DNA of 64,000 nucleotides from Achatina immaculata (Eukaryota > Mollusca > Gastropoda > Stylommatophora > Achatinidae). Shown in pieces: positions 62,601 through 64,000 of the stretch (the first letter of the stretch is position 1; each line of letters opens with the position of its first letter). A program made the position numbers and the translations under genes. The stretch is from positions 33,617,584-33,681,583 of the forward strand of contig CM019719.1 in NCBI GenBank assembly GCA_009760885.1. Direction: 5' to 3'. The notes under the pieces were generated by a model, which did not search any database, had not been told where the DNA came from, and saw nothing but the letters and a program-made list of their open reading frames with translations.

Positions 62601-63997
62601 TACAGTATTGGCCCCGAAATCTCAGCGTTCCAGAACTCGAACAACTTGGAATCCGATCGGCCAGTACCAGGACATAAGCCAATGAAAGACCGCCTTACTC
62701 TCTTGCTGTATGGTAATGCTAGTGGGAACTGCAAGATCAAGCTTCTCCTCATATACCGTTCAGAGAATCTACGAGTCTTTAAGAAGAACAACGTCATTAA
62801 GAGCAAACTTAACGTTATGTGGAGCTGGAATCTGAAAGCCTGGGTTAACAGGCAGTTCTTCATTGAATGGATACACGAGGAGTTTGCTCCTTTAGTAAAG
62901 GCTTATCTGCAGGAGAAAAACTCCCGATGAAGGCTCTTCTTAAAAAAAAATGTACGCCAAGGCCATGTCCCAGAGATGTTTTGAAGTTACAAATGAAACA
63001 GAACTGACCCTCCGAGAGTTCTAGAAGGATCACAATATCCTTCATTGCCTAAGAATCATCGAGAAAGCATGGAGGGAAGTGGCTTTGAGGACAATGAACT
63101 CTGCCTGGAAGAATCTCTGGCCTGAATATGTTGCTGCAAGGGGCTTCGAAGGCTTTGAGGAACCACCTGTTGTTCCTGACATCATATCTCTGGGCAAGTC
63201 CATGGGTTTGGAAGTCAGCGAAGAGGATATCAACGAGTTAGTGGATGATCACAGGACTGAGCTGACAACAGAAGAGCTTCAGCACCTCAACCAGCAGCAG
63301 CAGAAAGAAGTCGCAGAAGAAATTTCTTCAGAGGAGGAAGAAGAAGACGCTGGTACCGTTCCCACCGCTGAAATCAAGGATCTTCTCAGCATGTGATCAC
63401 AAACCCAGGCAGTCGGTGAGAAGTGGCAGCCTAATAAAGCCCTTGTTTACATGTATGTTAACTTGTTCAACGATAACATCATTAAACATTTTAGAAAAGT
63501 TCAAAAAGGTCGCCAACATCAGACCACTTTGGAACGTTGGTTCTCAAAAGACACCACGACCAGTGTTCCCAAGCCCTCTACAAATGGCACCTTAGCAAAG
63601 AGCATGAAAAGGCGAAGAATGCAGACACCAGAACCACCAGAAACGGAGTTACCTGATGTTATCATTGGGGGGGGGGGGTGACTCACCTTCCAAGCAATAA
63701 TCTCCTCCTCCTCCTCCTCCAGCTTCCACATGCGCCATCATTATTCCTTTTTAAGGTAAATATAGGTTTTTAATTAATGTGATTAATTTACATTTTTATT
63801 CAAATATTATTATTACTTGTTAATATTTTATCTTAAAATCAAATGTTATTTACTGTTAAAATCATTTTGAAAATTCGAGTTCGTGGGACCGAGGAACGGA
63901 TTAAACAAGTTGCTATTATTTTAAAGGGGAAAAATTGTCTTAGAACTCGAACTGGCTTCTGGAACGGATTAAGCTCAGATTCCAAGGTATCACTGTA
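62601..63997 (+). mobile_element. Tigger (pogo-type) transposon, internally deleted
   Basis: Left end TACAGTATTGGCCCCGAAAT (diverged) and right end CCAAGGTATCACTGTA, the complement of a Tigger-type TACAGTGATACCTTGGAATC terminus. The transposase starts mid-protein: KPMKDRLTLLLYGNASGNCK, AWVNRQFFIEWIHEEFAPL, then a jump that removes the segment holding the second catalytic aspartate (DNAPxHP), a TAG in place of Trp in the REFWKDH context (63025-63027), then EKAWREVALRTMNSAWKNLW, VSEEDINELVDDH, TTEELQHLNQQQ and RQHQTTLERWFSK. The N-terminal CENP-B-like DNA-binding domain is absent. It is a non-autonomous relic. The right end coincides with the window edge. Confidence 0.92.
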
Positions 63998-64000
63998 TAT

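Overview
The window is animal genomic DNA, about 64 kb, AT-rich and dense in transposons and tandem repeats. It carries parts of two split protein-coding genes on the + strand. A lophotrochozoan, most likely a mollusc, is an inference: it rests on the mix of several RTE-like LINE families, tRNA-headed SINEs and mariner/Tc1/Tigger elements, and on an indoleamine-dioxygenase-like gene (some gastropods use this family as myoglobin). Nothing in the window proves the phylum.

Layout. 1-4185: two minisatellites, a LINE 3' fragment, two tRNA-derived SINE remnants and intron or upstream DNA. 4186-18118: the last six coding exons of a cGMP-dependent protein kinase (PRKG1/foraging type), with consensus splice sites, matching phases, a stop codon and polyadenylation signals. 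Its 8.2-kb intron holds a 27-bp minisatellite with higher-order structure, LINE tails and two MITEs. 18350-55000: about 37 kb with no recognisable cellular gene, built of nested and broken retroelements, a 17-copy 40-bp satellite and a 1.53-kb non-coding retroposon-like unit (39273-40800) with 12-bp target-site duplications. 55004-59849: the first two coding exons of an indoleamine 2,3-dioxygenase-like gene, separated by a 4.7-kb intron containing two mariner elements, a SINE and a LINE fragment; later exons lie beyond the window. 59850-64000: LINE fragments, including one LINE inserted in another, and an internally deleted Tigger element at the right edge.

The LINE copies fall into several families, called A to I here for convenience. 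Most encode the C-terminal end of an endonuclease-reverse transcriptase, and their coding sequence runs straight into a short microsatellite tail: (TGAA)n or (TGAC)n for A, GATGTAA-like for B, (ATG)n for C, (ATAG)n for D, (GA)n for E. In A, C and D the stop codon lies inside the tail repeat. This architecture fits the RTE clade. Fourteen insertions are bounded by direct repeats of 7-12 bp that I could read directly, so insertion boundaries and nesting order can be stated for many copies. Every LINE copy seen is truncated, interrupted or carries stops; the best preserved is family B at 25051-27224, with two in-frame stop codons in about 2.1 kb.
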